Positions 39,385 to 39,788 of a stretch of DNA of 39,788 bases are shown here, in pieces. The stretch spans positions 1 to 39,788 of the forward strand of contig JAFZXA010000088.1 in the NCBI GenBank assembly GCA_017617115.1, written 5' to 3'. Origin of the DNA: Treponema sp. (GTDB lineage: Bacteria > Spirochaetota > Spirochaetia > Treponematales > Treponemataceae). Under the pieces are notes generated by a model that had not been told where the DNA came from, did no database searches, and worked only from the letters and a program-made list of their open reading frames with translations. The position numbers and the translations under genes were made by a program. Position 1 is the stretch's first letter, and the number at the start of each line of letters is the position of its first letter.

Positions 39385-39788
39385 ATGGCACATTGTATCG
39401 TTCCGGAAGCTGAGGAAATACTGGACAAGGAATATCCTGTACTGGACAAAGGTTTTGTTCGCCTTGTTGATTATTTTGGCGGGGACCAGAGAATTGTTCA
39501 GTCGGCTCGCGTTTCTTATGGTGAAGGAACTAAATCTGTAAGTCAGGACGGCGCCCTTATTGATTACCTTTTGCGCCACCAGCATACATCTCCGTTTGAA
39601 CAGGTTGTAATGACCTTCCATGTAAAAATGCCTATTTTCGTAGCACGCCAGTGGGTTCGTCACCGTACAGGACGCATGAATGAAGTTTCTGGCCGCTATT
39701 CAATTATGAAAGACGAATTCTATGTTCCTGCCGAAGACAAGGTTGCACCACAAAGCACCGACAACAAGCAGGGCCGCGCTACCGAAGC
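39385..39788 (+). CDS. thyX: Flavin-dependent thymidylate synthase ThyX (5' part, cut by window end)
   Basis: The first 134 codons are present and the frame is open at the window edge. ThyX makes dTMP from dUMP using FAD, NADPH and methylene-tetrahydrofolate. The signature RHR-x7-S is R92-H93-R94...S102 (RHRTGRMNEVS), followed by GRYS. Upstream are QSARVSYGEGTKS and RHQHTSPFEQVVMTFHVKMPIFVARQW, all typical of the family. GGAG (39375-39378) lies 6 nt before ATG 39385. The C-terminal third is missing from the window. Confidence 0.95.
   Translation, partial: MAHCIVPEAEEILDKEYPVLDKGFVRLVDYFGGDQRIVQSARVSYGEGTKSVSQDGALIDYLLRHQHTSPFEQVVMTFHVKMPIFVARQWVRHRTGRMNEVSGRYSIMKDEFYVPAEDKVAPQSTDNKQGRATE

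Overview
The window looks like the chromosome of a host-associated Treponema or a close spirochaete relative. That placement is inference from gene content and base composition: a moderately AT-rich genome, LysM/M23, FecR-like and beta-barrel envelope proteins, a giant secreted repeat protein with a FlgD-like C-terminus, c-di-GMP signalling genes, many small dispersed palindromes, and no sign of phage or conjugative genes. No ribosomal RNA or species marker is present to fix the species.

Layout. (1) 47-12442: one 4.1-kilo-residue secreted beta-helix-type protein. (2) 12554-15781, plus strand: PilZ protein, RlmM-like and RlmE-like rRNA ribose methyltransferases, LysM/M23 envelope peptidase. 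(3) 15826-18317: three exported proteins (small secreted protein, beta-barrel, FecR-domain protein). (4) 18357-21374: an ECF transporter module with both ATPases and the T subunit fused in one chain, a zinc-ribbon Nudix hydrolase and a small membrane protein, coupled by overlapping starts and stops. (5) 21496-21567, minus: tRNA-Cys, divergent from an AGCS amino-acid:Na+ symporter at 21758. (6) 23240-24577: a PlsC-like acyltransferase with a zinc ribbon. (7) 24578-27148: an accessory-looking stretch with a 240-nt palindrome, a small lipoprotein, a candidate structured small RNA, a PD-(D/E)XK-like nuclease on the minus strand, and a tandem array of ~158-bp units carrying 14 GTCGGGA/TCCCGAC sites. 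(8) 27149-31401: argC, a HAD phosphatase, mnmG and a small membrane protein. (9) 37140-31445, minus: a periplasmic-binding-like/GGDEF sensor, oligoendopeptidase F, adenosine/adenine deaminase and a methyltransferase, in a likely operon. (10) 37207-39788: MATE exporter, DUF308-like membrane protein, and the 5' part of thyX, cut by the window edge.

Four things cut across the genes. First, a dispersed ~23-bp element (core CCCTGAGCCTGTCGAAGG) occurs six times. In three genes it is read in frame as VPEPVEG-like peptides, and in one of these it sits exactly at a domain junction. A different 90-bp palindrome is inserted in frame in the RlmM-like gene. Second, two divergent promoter pairs (tRNA-Cys/AGCS and GGDEF/MATE) have -35 hexamers superimposed on the same 7 bp, TTGNCAA. 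Third, several genes have their ATG at or within about 1-2 nt of the predicted transcription start, which suggests leaderless mRNAs. Fourth, the best candidate for an undescribed system is the nuclease with its helically phased GTCGGGA array (25625-27008) and the neighbouring small RNA and long palindrome.

All calls come from reading motifs by eye. Promoters and RNA folds are predictions and were not computed.
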